64,000 nucleotides of DNA from Tenebrio molitor (GCF_963966145.1 NC_091046.1:19778001-19842000); one strand, 5' to 3'. Counted from the first letter of the stretch, positions 10,690-22,368 are shown. The notes: generated by a model not told the origin, from the sequence alone. Program-made: numbers and translations.

Positions 10690-11260
10690 GGCCGACGATT
10701 TCTTCTCACATTGCACCCAATAATGCATTGTATTGTTTCACTTGCACCTGCAGAACAATAATTAGCATAATCTCTAATAAAGTGTTTTTTCTTATTTCTG
10801 GTGTTGACAACTTGATTTTGAACATGAAATTGGTTTAAATCCCTCATTTTTAGGATCCAGAGGCAAAGTTCAAAGAGGCAAATATTGGGTGATTCAAAAT
10901 GATTGTGGCCAAGTATGGCAACTATGTACGAAAATTTATGTGGCAACTGTGTGGGTAGGGTAGAGTTGATATTTCTTTGACAGTTCATAGTCGCGCAATT
11001 TTGAAAACTGTCAAATCAATGTGTAATGATATCAAAAAAATCAAATGCACGCTTATGAAATGTCATACAAATGACAACTCTACCTCATCCACACAGTTGC
11101 CACATAAATTTTCGTACATAGTTGCCATACTTGGCCACAATCATTTTGAATCACCCAATATATATCTGGACGACATCTGAAGCCTTTATATCAACTTCAG
11201 GTTGTTTAATGTCCATGAAGTACTCACCTCGTAAAGATTCTTGCTTCAGTAATACATCTT
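10690..11260 (-). pseudogene. R2-like LINE C-terminal fragment split by a MITE
   Basis: Reading minus, 11250-11165 encodes LKQESLRGEYFMDIKQPEVD, parallel to LKQKSLHGRYFKELEQPEVN in the copy at 31834. After the MITE (10885-11158) the frame resumes with HVQNQVVNTRNKKKHFIRD and CSAGASETIQCIIGC, the region of the QD(R/Q)VINTRNY motif and the zinc knuckle. The knuckle has lost its first Cys. Frameshifts are present. The nuclease domain is missing. Confidence 0.72.
10885..11158. repeat. 274-bp MITE with about 70-bp inverted arms, TA target
   Basis: The arms start TTGGGTGATTCAAAATG and pair over about 70 bp (AACTATGTACGAAAATTTATG inside both). TA lies on each side (10883-10884, 11159-11160). It interrupts an R2-like coding remnant. 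The start of the arm, ATTCAAAATGATTGTGGCCAAG, resembles the arm of MITE family A (ATTCTAAATGATTGTAGTCG). Confidence 0.88.
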
Positions 11261-11267
11261 TAATTAT

Positions 11268-11567
11268 TTAAAATTGGAAAAGGTCTCGCTGCTTCAGTAG
11301 TTCGTAATTTACTTTTTTGGACAACAATGATGTAAATTTCTTTAATTTTTTTCTTAATGCGGTTTTTGCTTCCCATCCATTCCTGTAAACCAACCTATAT
11401 GATATATTCCAGAAATCTTCATCGGTCCAGCGGTAGGTATGTACATACATACATCTCGGAAACCACCCTCTTTGGGCATATAATGAATATTTTTGTTTTA
11501 TAACCACTATAATCTCTTTTGGGGCATAATGGGATGAAGCTAAATTTCTAAGAAAATTGTATACCAC
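11268..11567 (-). other. Unassigned 99-codon frame
   Basis: This minus frame (start MVYNFLRNLASSHYAPK, Lys-rich end) has no recognised family. It borders the R2-like fragment but does not match that family's sequence. It could be chance. Confidence 0.2.
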
Positions 11568-11949
11568 CGGAAGATATTATAGAGGGTCGCTAAAAACTAT
11601 GAGTACAGCTAAATATTTTCAGAACGGGTTTAGCAGAGCTGAAATTTGGCACACAGTTAGAAGTGTTTAAATTCTATCATCTGAGTTATTTTACAATTTT
11701 CTAACATCATTTATTTTGAAGATACAAGTCTAACTTGATTTTTTTTAAATGGCACGGGGAGTTAAATTTAATATTTTTGAAAAGAATATTTTTTGCCATT
11801 TTGAACAATTTTTTTTAGCATAAAAATTAGGTATTTCGAGTTTAAACTTTTTATTTTTTGAAAAAGTTTATAACAAATCTTCATCTAGTTTATCAAGACT
11901 TGCTCAGTTTAAACCGTCCTGGTCAATACTATTGATATTAAAACTGAAA

Positions 11950-12086
11950 GGGCCGGTTGCATCAACGTGAGTTAAATTTAACTACAGATTAAAATATACG
12001 AAAACATTGTTATAACAAGAGGTAACTAAAGTAACGAAGCAATTTAACCCACAGTTAACTTTAACTGGCGTTGGTGCAACCGGCCC
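11950..12086. repeat. 137-bp MITE, GGGCCGGTT ends, copy 1
   Basis: The unit starts GGGCCGGTTGCATCAACG and ends CGTTGGTGCAACCGGCCC. A copy of exactly the same length is at 59359-59495. It is near the 5' limit of the jockey-like LINE fragment and has probably inserted into it. Confidence 0.88.
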
Positions 12087-13445
12087 TAAATAAAGTTAAT
12101 GATTTAAAAAATTCCGTAAAGCCTGGTGCGGATGCCATACCTGCAATTTTGTTAAAATCTTATGTTCATAATTTAATCATAGTAACTATTACTAAACTAA
12201 CTATTTCTATTTCAATTAATGATTATCCTAGTATCTGGAGAGTATCTTTTATAACACCTATATTTAAGAAAGATAATAGACAAAATGTCGAGAACTACAG
12301 GTCGGTCTCTAGTACACCTCCAATTTGTAAAATACTAGACACAACATGTACGTTCTATCATTTGCTAAAAATATTATCTCTAATGTGCAGCATGGCTTTC
12401 ATATGGGTAAGTCAACTATTACTAATCTTCTTGTCTTCACTGAATTTATTGTTAACAATTTGAAAGATAGAAGGGAGATTGACTGTATTTACACTGACAT
12501 GTCAAAGGCCTTTGACCGAATTAACTAACATAGAATATTTAAGTCATAAGCTGGGTGGATTGGGGACAGGTCATCCACTACTCTCTTGGATTTTCTCCTA
12601 TTTGACGGATTGAAAACAATTTGTTTGTATTCTCAATATGCATTCTCGCTGTATAAATGTTCTAACTGTGGTTCCGCAAGGATCACATCTAGGCCCGATA
12701 TTATTCTTACTATAATTATGTTAATGACATCACAGACGTCTTATACTCTTGTTTGCAGATGATTTTAAACTTTACAGAGTGATGATGAATAATGATGACA
12801 CTGTTTTACTGCAAAACGATCTAAATGATCTTGTATTCTGGTGTAAAAACAACGGATTACAACTGAATGTTTCGAAATGTAGAGTTATAACATTTTCACG
12901 TAAACTTGTTTCTTCTATTCGATATTATTCAGTTAATGAAGAACTACTTCTTACACTGTTTTTCTTTTGGTTTTCCTCTTTTGTCAATTGTATTTCACTA
13001 TTTCTCAAAACTATTTCCTATCTCTATTAAATGTCAAAGTGAAGTAAATATGAAATAGTTTTGAGAAATAGTGAAATACAATTGACAAAAGAGGAAAACC
13101 AAAAGAAAAACACTGTAATGTTGATCGTATTTGCGATTTAGGTGTGATTCTTGACCGTCAGTTAACTTATTTAACCATATCGACGGAATTATTTACAAAA
13201 CTAATCGAATGCTTGGATTCGTCCTACGTCAAGCTTCCGAATTTTCAAACTTGCAAGCTATGATGGTGTTATACTCTTCATTTGTACGTTCTGTCCTGGA
13301 ATATGGCAGTTGCGTTTGGTCTCCTTATTATATCACTCATATCAACAGATTAGAAAAAGTTCAAAGAAAATTTGTCAAGAGAATTTGTTTTAAATTTAAC
13401 ATTTTTTATGATAACGATAGATATTTACATATTTTAAGCTACATG
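12087..13445 (+). pseudogene. Jockey-like LINE, broken reverse transcriptase
   Basis: Plus-strand pieces read GADAIPAILLK (fingers), SIWRVSFITPIFKKDNRQNVENYR, QHGFHMGKSTITNL, DMSKAFDRI (motif A, catalytic Asp) and FADDFKLY (motif C). They continue through LNVSKCRVITFSR, SFVRSVLEYGSCVWSP and LEKVQRKFVKRICF. This series is diagnostic of jockey-superfamily RTs. The frame is broken several times, including loss near motif B. A 150-bp MITE with a perfect 7-bp direct repeat sits at 12960-13109. The 3' end is cut by the mariner element that starts at 13465. No endonuclease domain is visible. Confidence 0.88.
12960..13109. repeat. 150-bp palindromic MITE inside the jockey-like RT
   Basis: The arms starting TTTTCTTTTGGTTTTCC pair over more than 55 bp with an AT-rich loop. 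Flanking direct repeats ACACTGT (12953-12959 and 13110-13116) form a 7-bp target duplication, perhaps 8. Confidence 0.88.
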
Positions 13446-13737
13446 GCGTTTTCGCCTCTTTATACAGGGTGGTCCCGATATAACCTGCCAGAAGAAATCC
13501 AGTAATAGGTGACGATGAGTAGAACTCATACACAAAAAATGTTTCTAATAAAAGTCTTTTCTTTTTCGAGATAAAAATAATTGAAAATTTGGTCAAAATT
13601 TGCTGTACGCTAATGAGTTAATCGGTTTTAAAATGGTAATTCTGGTTACTTGGCTGCAATTTCTTTAGCAACGGTACCTGTAACACCTATGACATTTGTC
13701 AAGTTTAATTTTAAATTTGCAAATCCTTCAAAAAGTT

Positions 13738-14050
13738 ATGAAATTCACAAAACAAGAATACGCCGATTTGAATTTACTCTACGGCGAAACACGTGGTAAT
13801 TCAAGACTGGCAAGGCGACCATAGGACGAGCGTTTTCCTGAAGGAGTCCTTCCGTCCCGTTGTACTTTTGTGGAGCTACATCTGCACTTATGTGAGGTTG
13901 GTTCTGACTGAGTCCAATACGATGGCGTCCCCGATCCTCCATTTAACCCCTCTGGATTTTAATTTTTGGGGCCACACGAAAGATTTGGTATACGAAGTTG
14001 AAATAAATACAAAAATTAGTAGATATTCTCAGTTAGAGTTGAAAGTATGA
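13738..14050 (+). pseudogene. Mariner-type transposase remnant
   Basis: It starts MKFTKQEYADLNLLYGETRG, the helix-turn-helix DUF4817 pattern of insect mariner-like proteins (FT.eEYaDi.lvYGea.GN). A stop lies at 13822. A frame further on gives ERFPEG and, in a third frame, LTPLDFNFWGHTKDLVY, the C-terminal block that carries the last catalytic Asp in mariner enzymes. The middle domain with the first two Asp residues is absent. Confidence 0.78.
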
Positions 14051-14270
14051 ATATGTAAAGTGTAAATAAATTTATTTTTCACTTTAGTATAATTGCATGA
14101 TAACTCCTAGGATACGAAATACGTAAACATGTCCATAACAACCGGGGAATAAAACAGGGCGTAATAAGAATAAGCGGGCGTAATGAATTCATAACGCCCT
14201 CATCAATTCATAATTGCAAAGATGCCATTTTTTTTTAAAGAACACGTACACTGTAAAATAAAATCTTGTA

Positions 14271-14390
14271 TGCACCACGGCGTCACCGAATGATTACGCC
14301 CATCGAACGATATCCATCTCTCGGGCTAAAGCCCTCGAGCTGGATTTATCGTTCTCCGGGCGTAATCATTGTTGTAACGCCCTTGGTGCA
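14271..14390. repeat. Hairpin element, TGCACCA...TGGTGCA
   Basis: Two arms of about 42 bp pair (both carry GATTACGCCC and GAACGAT), with CTCGGGCTAAAGCCCTCGAG at the tip. Upstream, 14156-14190 repeats GGGCGTAAT motifs. A similar CTCGAGCTAAAGCTCTCGAG tip is present at about 40120. Confidence 0.75.
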
Positions 14391-14733
14391 TAAATAGCTA
14401 TTATTCAATACATTATTTTGGCTATTTAACCACAATTAAGACGATACTCTTATTACACAGTTCTTCCACAATTTTGCACACACTACCTCTACATTTATTT
14501 ACACATTGAGGAACACCACTTTATTTATTACTCATTCATCTCAGTCTACAAAATCAGCTTTTGTACCTAAATAAGCTGGTGAATTAACGCACACAGTGTA
14601 CAGCGTTTTCAATAAATGTCATTTATTTGATTTAGTTTGTCAGATTTGAGATTTGTCATAAACGATTCAGGTACCTATGTTGCTTAGATACTGTCATCCT
14701 TACAAACACCAACAATTAATTCCTGAGTAGGTA

Positions 14734-14942
14734 CGGTCGGTAGACAAATAAAACTGGGACACTTAAAATTTAATCTATGTAAATCAGACCATTGAATTGT
14801 CAATATATTTGTCAGTGTCTATATAATATGTCATACCAAAGTTAACCTATTTGTGATAAAGCCGTAATTAAACGATGCAAATTTGTAAATTTTGACTTAT
14901 GTGATTGTCATTTTTGTCCCAGTTTTATTTGTCCATCGACTG
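14734..14942. repeat. 209-bp Tc1/mariner-type MITE, copy 2
   Basis: This is the inverse of 5034-5242 with the same length. TA lies on both sides (14732-14733, 14943-14944). The empty site can be read from the sister mariner copy near 46930. Confidence 0.92.
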
Positions 14943-15094
14943 TACGTATTTTTGTGGTCAGCAGCGTCGAATGGGTGTGGATAGGGGTTAATTTATCCCC
15001 ATTATTTTGGACCTAATGAAAAGGGGTTTTTTGGACTTGTTGGATCCTTCTAATGGCCCAGAATTTTTTTGGTAGGTTCTATCGGGACCACCTG

Positions 15095-15670
15095 TATAAG
15101 CCGCACATATTTTGATTTGTGTTTGTTGTTTAAAATTTTGTCAAATGTTATTGACTGTGTTGACTTGTTACCTTTGTTATATTTTCATGTTCCTAGCTAC
15201 CAAGTAGGTAATTTTTTTTAATTGTTGTAATTAAATCATTTGTAAAATTCCCGACTGGTCAATTTTCTAAGTTGTCATCTCGGTTGTCATCTTTATCTTT
15301 TTATCCTTTATCTGAGAGCGGAGGCATTTTTTAAAATCTGTCGGCCAAAACAAAAAAGGATAGAAGTTAATTTCGATGCCATCGACGACTTATAGGCGAG
15401 AATTAGACCCGAAAATACGTAAATTCTACCTAGGCTATCCGTAATTTTCTTAACAAATTTAAATACAGTGTGGCTATCGGCCAGGAAGTATGTAGGGCTC
15501 ATTTTAAGAATTTAATTCTATGAGATATTTTAGAATAAAGGAAAAGAACAGTGCTAACCTTTTTAACTCTTCGAAACATTTTACTAGAGCATTTTCATTT
15601 AATCATGTTTATATTGCCAACAGAATTCAACAGGTGGTCGAAATTTAGAATTGAGACAGACCATAACGGG
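15095..15670. other. AT-rich sequence, nothing recognised
   Basis: A minus frame at 15308-15502 (64 codons) has no family features. Confidence 0.4.
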
Positions 15671-16083
15671 TGTTTTTTAAAATTTGGCGTCGAAGTTGGC
15701 GTTGAAGAGTGAATTGTGAGTGCACTATACGAACAACGGATCACGGATTAGCTGTTTAAATCCATCGACATATAGATATGAACTGCTAATGTACGACTGT
15801 GCATCCAGATTGTACCTATAGAAAGACAGGGAAATAACAGGAGGGCTCAGTTCCTTTCCGATGATATTTTCTTATTGGCCCTTCGATAATAAATGACGTC
15901 AAAAGAGGGGTAGCGACAGCGCTCCCTTTATTGCTCTCTCTATCTACGCTTTTTCGCTCGCGCAGCCAACATTAGCAGTCCATATCTATATGTCGATGTT
16001 TATTAAATCTTACGCTTTTACACGAGTGGTGCGTTCTCAATCGACTCTCCAACGCCAACTTCGACGTCAAATGAAAAAAAAAC
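15671..16083. repeat. MITE with AATTTGGCGTCGAAGTTGGCG ends, copy 1, with nested insert
   Basis: The left arm (AAAATTTGGCGTCGAAG, TTGGCGTTGAAGAGT) and right arm (ACTCTCCAACGCCAA, CTTCGACGTC) pair over about 40 bp. A second copy is at 22100-22368. The body is interrupted by another inverted-repeat unit at 15773-15998. Confidence 0.82.
15773..15998. repeat. 226-bp MITE nested in the previous one
   Basis: The end CATCGACATATAGATATG...CTGCTAATGT is mirrored by ACATTAGCAG...CATATCTATATGTCGATG. Copy 2 of the host MITE lacks this insert at the GCTGTTTAAATC site, which confirms the nesting. Confidence 0.85.
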
Positions 16084-16561
16084 CTTTATATGGAATAAAA
16101 AAACTCCAGTCTACTCCAGAGGATGACAAATGAGAAATGCATTTTTTTTCTGCGAAAATGAGAAATAATATTTTAAATTTATTTAGAAGTGACATATTTA
16201 TTACTTGTTTGCTTACAAATGATTGTCCCATCACAGTAAGCATTGGTGACGTAGTTGAATGTGCCGCAAGCCTCATAACATGAGTGAGACTAGTATCGCC
16301 GATAGGTGGCGCTACTGGCGGTCGTGGAAATCTGTCTGTAGCTTGTCTAACGTTGCGAGGCTAGCGGCACATCCAAAATTTGTGTGGGTTTTCAACGCCA
16401 ACTGCGATGGGACAATAATTTATAATGACCCTGTAGTAAATAGGCCCATACCGAATTAAAGAAATCATATAATTATGATTATTATTATTGTCATGGGTTA
16501 TGGTACAAAGCTCACCGTACTAAAATTTACACAAGTATATTAGCTAAAACAAGTTACTAAT

Positions 16562-16702
16562 GCCAGGTTTCTGGAACGGCCCAATAACTAACTGACCGGT
16601 TAAATCAAGCGTTGCTTTAGAAACGCTAGAAAGTAACCGATTTTTGTATTTATCAGAGAGTTAACTAACTGCCCCGATAAAATTGTTTCCAGAAACCGGG
16701 CT
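16562..16702. repeat. Short MITE with GCCxGGTTTCTGGAA ends
   Basis: The left end GCCAGGTTTCTGGAA and right end TTTCCAGAAACCGGGC are inverted over about 16 bp. It is single copy here. Confidence 0.6.
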
Positions 16703-16849
16703 TAAATCAAGTAACTAAATTTGTTGTATTGTGCGAACCTTCCATTTAATGCTTGATACGATAAATAATTTAGTGAACACAAATTATTTGATTTTGAAGT
16801 AGAAATATGCTTTATAATAGCCATTATCCCGTCTAAATTCGGCACTAAG

Positions 16850-17025
16850 TTTATTGTGCACTCCAAGCGCCGCTCACTCCATCAGCCGTCACCGTTCATG
16901 ACGCGAAAGATATTGATATAACCGAAGAGCGCGATTGGCATTTCTTCGGGTGCCGAAAACGAAGCACAGAAGTGCGTGTAAAATCACTTCCTCAAGTTTT
17001 CGGGAGTTTATCTGAACTTATGTAA
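16850..17025. other. GC-richer island with open frames on both strands
   Basis: The plus strand is open for about 58 codons before a TAA near 17020 (contains DITEERDWHFFGCRKRSTEV). The minus strand is also open for about 40 codons (contains LHALLCFVFGTRRNANRAL). The base composition stands out from the flanks. It could be a small exon of a host gene or an old TE scrap; the strand cannot be decided. Confidence 0.3.
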
Positions 17026-19034
17026 AAAAAGAGATGACTCAGTTTTCTATTTACTCGTAGCTGATCTCCTTAATAGAAAAGGAGCAAATTGTGGTAGTTT
17101 CTAGTAAATCGTTAAGTAAACGTTCACATATGTATTTCAAATTAAATACAAATAGAAAATATAACTTTAAGTATTTAACAAGAGATGAGCTCAGTGACTT
17201 TGAAACGCTTTTGATAACTATTGATTTACAATAAGGACCGTTGTAATATAATGATATTTCATGGCCACTATTTACCATAAAACTAAGTTAATAAATACTA
17301 CACCAAATCAAGTTTTCAGAGGACATACTAATGAAATCATCGTGTTTGTTAAGGTAATTACATCATGACCGTTGGAGAAGGTATAACAAAATTAAATGTT
17401 AATTTCTTGTATGCAGAAACATATACCTATTATAAAGATCTCTTTGTGTACATCTACTCTTGGAAAATAAGACTGCTTATTGCGTTATTTAAGTCATAAG
17501 GTTACAGTTTGTTAGTACGTACAAATTTTTACTTGCGTACTACAATTATTACATATCAGTAACGTGGTGTATGATTTTTCATGTTCGTTTCCTGAGATAG
17601 ATAACCGGGATGTATAACTAAATATATAAACTTTCCAGATTATATACCTAAATTGAAATCTGTCAAAAATAACCTCAAAATTAATGTTTTTTAAGACTTT
17701 GCGCAAACGAACACGAAAAACATTATTCAATATTTGTGGCCTGTTTTCATCACTTGGCTAACGCCTCGTGCTTCAAATTTCGGCCTCATACCTGAAAAGT
17801 CATCTGACAGCGCTACTCATATGAAAATAATTATAAGTATTGAGCATTTATTATTTTGATGGTACTTTCACTATATTTATTCAGTATTTGTAATATTTAT
17901 TAACTTTCGGCAAAACCTCTCTTCATCACAGATGTTGGTATGATTAAACCTACGCCGCACGTTTTCAGAAACGTTGTTTTATATGGTCACCCCAAATTTC
18001 TTCTTATGGTGTCCAATGTATATCGTGCATAAAAATGAATTACCGAACGTTTAATTGTAGGAAAATTAAAGATCAGCATTTTTTATCGAACTGTGTTAAT
18101 CAATTATTGCAGTTTCACGTCTACCAAGAAGTGGAGACTTTCTAATCATTTAGTTACAAGAAACTACAGAACTCAAATTTCGAAGAAAATATCTGGACGT
18201 TTCAAAAAAACAAGTGATTGATCCACGAATAGTTTTAATACATTTGTTTTGATAATTTTTACTTTAATAAAAAGCTTTAACTAATTAATCGGTTCATCTA
18301 TACCAATAGAAGATCATACTGTATGTGTTAAATACCTGTTCTTTATAAAATGCAAAATCTATCGATTAGTGTATACTCCAACACAAATGTTACAAGGTTA
18401 GATAAAAATCTAACAGATCTGATTCTTTAGAAACGGATGATACTTTGTGTTAGCTCATTTTATGGAAAGCCAAGGTTAATTATATTTAGAACTCACTTTG
18501 TTTGCAAAATATCGTGATGTATTGTTTATTGTATGCTCTTTTATAAAATAGATAGCCATCTTCAGCCTTTCAATTTATTTTTTAAGGATATTTCATTATA
18601 ATTAAATTAATCAATGCTCAGTAATCAAAAATATTCTAAACTGCTTTCATTCCGTCAAGTACAATAATAATAATTATTTATATTCCCATGCTTCAACGAT
18701 TGGTGACTGGGTTCTTAGTGATAATTAAAAATTATCCACAAAAAAATTTTTAACTCTCTCTTTGGTTTTTCAATATTTCACGTTATGATTTTTGTTTTTC
18801 AAAAATGTTTCTTTTATTCACTAATTAAATTACCATGTACTTCAACGGCTAAAGTGAATAATTATTTGATCATTTTTGCCAGTGAGCGTCAAATGATTAT
18901 CAATATGATAAGTAGTAGGTAAAGTACTAGAATAAATTAATTACTTTGACCGTATTACATTATTGTATACTTTATTTGTAATTGCTACTTTAATATAAAT
19001 TACTAGTTTGTTAGAATTTTCTGTACACATTATA
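17026..19034. other. AT-rich DNA without recognisable genes
   Basis: Only short chance frames are found. Near 17755-17800 an ACGCCTCGTGCTTC/TTTCGGCCTC motif resembles GC-rich TE debris. Confidence 0.5.
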
Positions 19035-19352
19035 CAGGGTTATTCTAAATGATTGTAGTCGAAGTAGGCGTGAAAACTGAATGTAAAATTTATGGTTGCC
19101 GCTCCACATAAAAAAACATCAAAATGATGTGAATAAGTGAGACACACGGGAGTTAAATTGGGTACAAAACAACCCAATATTTTTAAAATTGATTGCAAAA
19201 CAACTCAATATTTCTGAATTCAATCGTTAATTTAACAAAAATAAATAAAAATGACAATGACAGCGACAAAACTGACAGTTCACATGAAAGCGGCAAAAAT
19301 GTAATAACATGGGCATGGCCTACTTCGACTACAATCATTTAGAATAACCCTG
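19035..19352 (+). repeat. MITE family A, complete copy, 318 bp
   Basis: The arm CAGGGTTATTCTAAATGATT (continuing to GTCGAAGTAGGC, about 35 bp) is inverted at the other end. TATA lies on both sides (19031-19034, 19353-19356). Other copies are at 1-188 and 36898-37273. Confidence 0.93.
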
Positions 19353-21116
19353 TATATTAATTATTAAATTCTGCGGTTTATTTGGAGATTAAGCTAACTG
19401 TTAATTATGTTATTTTTTTATGTTATTAAACATATTAAATTCGAGTATTCCTGCTATCAGATTAACGTATTTTTTGCTCTAAATTTTTTGAAGTTTCATT
19501 AAGATTGATGAATGATATAAATTAACAGAAGGATCTTTTCAGACACTACTAAAAACATTTTAATTGAAGTCACGATTGAATATTAAAAGCATGCAGACTA
19601 AGCACCGTGAGATACATTTGTATGAAATGCGGTCGTGAATAGAAGAATATGTGCGAACAATCTTATTTATATGCATAATTAACTCATCGGCAAAATAAAA
19701 CGAAAAATGTTAACTTTCTTTAGGGTTGGGTTGTTTTAAAATTTTAGTTTAGCTATAAAATAAAATCATTAATCAATTAAATTATGTTTAATTTTTATAT
19801 TTATTTACTTCCACGTAAATACTTAATTATGTAGACATTTAATATATTAAACTTACCCTAATTATGAAAAAGAGATGAGATACTCATCAGTATCTCTCAT
19901 GTGTTTTCACTTATGGAAATTCAAAGATAACTGATACTACAGACTTGCAAAAATTAATAAATATGTAATACACAAAGACGATGTTTAAGATTAGGTAATA
20001 CAATAATCTATAGTACTCGTATAAAGAGCATTTCAAAAAATTTGTGGACAATTTTGTTTCTGCTAATGTGGCGTAACTTTATCAGCTGTCAAACCGTAGA
20101 TGTCATTCGTTTAGCGAACAAGCAGTCGGTTGTAAATTATTTCTTTTGCAAATAGCTGTTCTTTTTATAACTAACCAATGAGACTTTTCGTGGTTTTCTT
20201 AGTATTATTTATTACACTATGGTTTTTACATTAAATTAATGATCTCATTTGCGATAAAACGATCAAAAAGGCTACATATTTGAAGGAAATGACAGAGGAT
20301 ACCAACTAAAAACACGAACTGCGATTTTAATATGTATAGAGAGAAAACAAACTGTCTGCTCAAATACAATTTTTTTTTTTGAACGCTCGATGTTAATCTA
20401 TTAAATATAATGTGCACGCAAAAGGTAAATTTGTTTGTAAACTTATTAAGAAGATCATAAACGTCTTCTAAAATTCATGATATAAAATAATACAACAATT
20501 ATGTTATCAACTATTTTTTTGTATAGATAGATTATAATAGTGTGGACACAATTTTTTTCTTAAATTAACTTGAAGGTCTTTAACCTTGCTTAATATAATT
20601 AATTTAGGGTACATATTTAAATTAATGATTGTCATTATCACCAGGTAACTGTTTATCTTGATCGTCCGTATTATATGCTTGTTACATAAGCTGCAACCGT
20701 GGTCGATTTTGACAGAAACTCGTAACAGTTCCATTGAATGACTAGCCCGAGGTCTAACACTACGAAGATTACTTTATAAAGATCATTTAACGAGTTGAAT
20801 AAGCTATCAACTTCTGTCAGTCATGCTTTATTGTGGTCAAAACATACAATTGCCTTAATATTTTTTAAATTGTTAAAAAGGTGCCGACTGACCATTTTCA
20901 GAAACAATGAATTTGATATTTTTGTTATAACAAATTTTAAGCTAATTTTCATTAATACCGCATTTTAATGGCAAGTATGTGCCTCATTTTGTTCACTTTC
21001 TCCGACTGCCAATTCTGTGTTTCAAAATAGAAAATGATTAAGCGTATATAATCAGAAAATATCCTTGTCTAGGCGATTCAGTGTGTCTAAAAGAAACTGG
21101 AAGCAGATGCACTCTG
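19353..21116. other. AT-rich DNA without recognisable genes
   Basis: There are short frames only (20226-20417 and 20507-20734, minus) with low-complexity composition. Confidence 0.5.
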
Positions 21117-21536
21117 TGTATCTATTGATTTCCAGTTCGATGCTCCGCCCGTTGAAATCGCCCATCAAAACGGCTCATAAATAACTAGATTGGAGTATTA
21201 ATAATGTCACTAGCCAATATAAACACAAAGGGCTCTCGATATTCCACAATAGTATTAACACAACATAAATCTGGGTAAGTAGATATGCGAAGTCAATCCG
21301 CACTCCTCTTTTGTGCATTTATGCTTGCAAACACTACACAATTTGAGAGCACAAATACAAAACAAGGCCACATGCCTTTGTTACCTTTATACCAATATAT
21401 CATACCTAGTCTTCCCCATACCACTGAACTAGATCTAGGCGAACAGACGCTCAATATAACCGGAACTCGCTTACATTTTATGCTGGTAAGATCCAACGGG
21501 ACACATCCACATTCATTTTGTGCAGGACAATGAGCA
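21117..21536 (+). other. Possible small gene region: TATA box, donor-like site and 82-codon frame
   Basis: An acceptor-like TTGATTTCCAG at about 21133-21143 precedes FDAPPVEIAHQNGS and a stop. A TATAAA follows near 21217 and a GGTAAGTAG donor-like site at 21273. An 82-codon frame (21285-21533) begins MRSQSALLFCAFMLANTTQ, a weakly hydrophobic start. No family is recognised, and each part could be chance. Confidence 0.22.
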
Positions 21537-22099
21537 ACACATGATAAATTTCATTAAATGTGATCAACGACGCACAAAAAGTCACCCAAACACCGAGAGG
21601 TATATCTTCTTTGATTATGAGAAGGGATGTTTTCATACCGCCGGACAAAGTTGGTTTTGTACTTTTTATTATCGTTAGAAACAGTTAATTTTATTCATGA
21701 CAATATATTTTTCAAATGTGACATTTATATACTCACAAAAAATATGTCTGTTAATGCCATTTTCATCAAATTCTTTAAACATAATAATTAACGAATTTTC
21801 GTATAGGTATACTCGTATTATACACTAGACTGAACAAATTGAATAACTAACGAGACATGATACTTAAACAAATTAATTAATTCAATACAAACATGTGCTA
21901 ATCAATTATTGATATAATACAAATATTTTTCTAGTAATGAAAAAACAAATCCTATTTAGTACTACCATTACGTCAAACCACAATTGTTTAGTGCGTATTC
22001 TTTAGAAAAGCTATTTAAAGAAATTTATAACGGCTGCCATGTATAAATAATTCAAATAATACAACCAATGTTTTTCAATACATATTTGCATAACGAGAG
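21537..22099. other. AT-rich DNA, nothing recognised
   Basis: There are no frames, inverted ends or matches to other repeats. Confidence 0.5.
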
Positions 22100-22368
22100 T
22101 TTCTTTAAAATTTGGCGTCAAAGTTGGCGTTGAAGAGTCTACTGTGAACGCACCACCGGATTCAGCTGTTTAAATCTAACCTCACTTTTTGCATGTTTTT
22201 AATATGCAATTCGAAAACCAGTCTTTTTTAAGACAAGTGGTTGATCAGCTGCTTAAATCTAACTTTACTTTTTGCGTTGTTACTGTTTTTAATCTACAAT
22301 TTAAAAAATCCGTGTTTTTAAGACGAGTGGTTCATTCATAATCGACACTTCGACGCCAAATTTAAAAA
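22100..22368. repeat. MITE with AATTTGGCGTC ends, copy 2
   Basis: The left arm TTTAAAATTTGGCGTC is inverted on the right as CGACGCCAAATTTAAA. It lacks the nested unit found in copy 1 (15671-16083). An internal AAACCAGTCTTTTTTAAGAC / TCCGTGTTTTTAAGAC segment is repeated about 80 bp apart. Confidence 0.82.

Larger units (their letters stand above)
13465..15094 (+). mobile_element. Mariner-type DNA transposon with DUF4817-like transposase, internally deleted
   Basis: The ends CAGGGTGGTCCCGATA (13465-13480) and TATCGGGACCACCTG (to 15094) are inverted, with TATA on each side. Inside are the N-terminus and C-terminus of a transposase (13738-14050) but not the middle, so it was already non-autonomous. 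Later it received the 209-bp MITE at 14734 and a hairpin at 14271. A rearranged sister copy is at 46800-47709 in reverse. The alignment of both confirms that the MITE entered at a TA. Confidence 0.85.
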
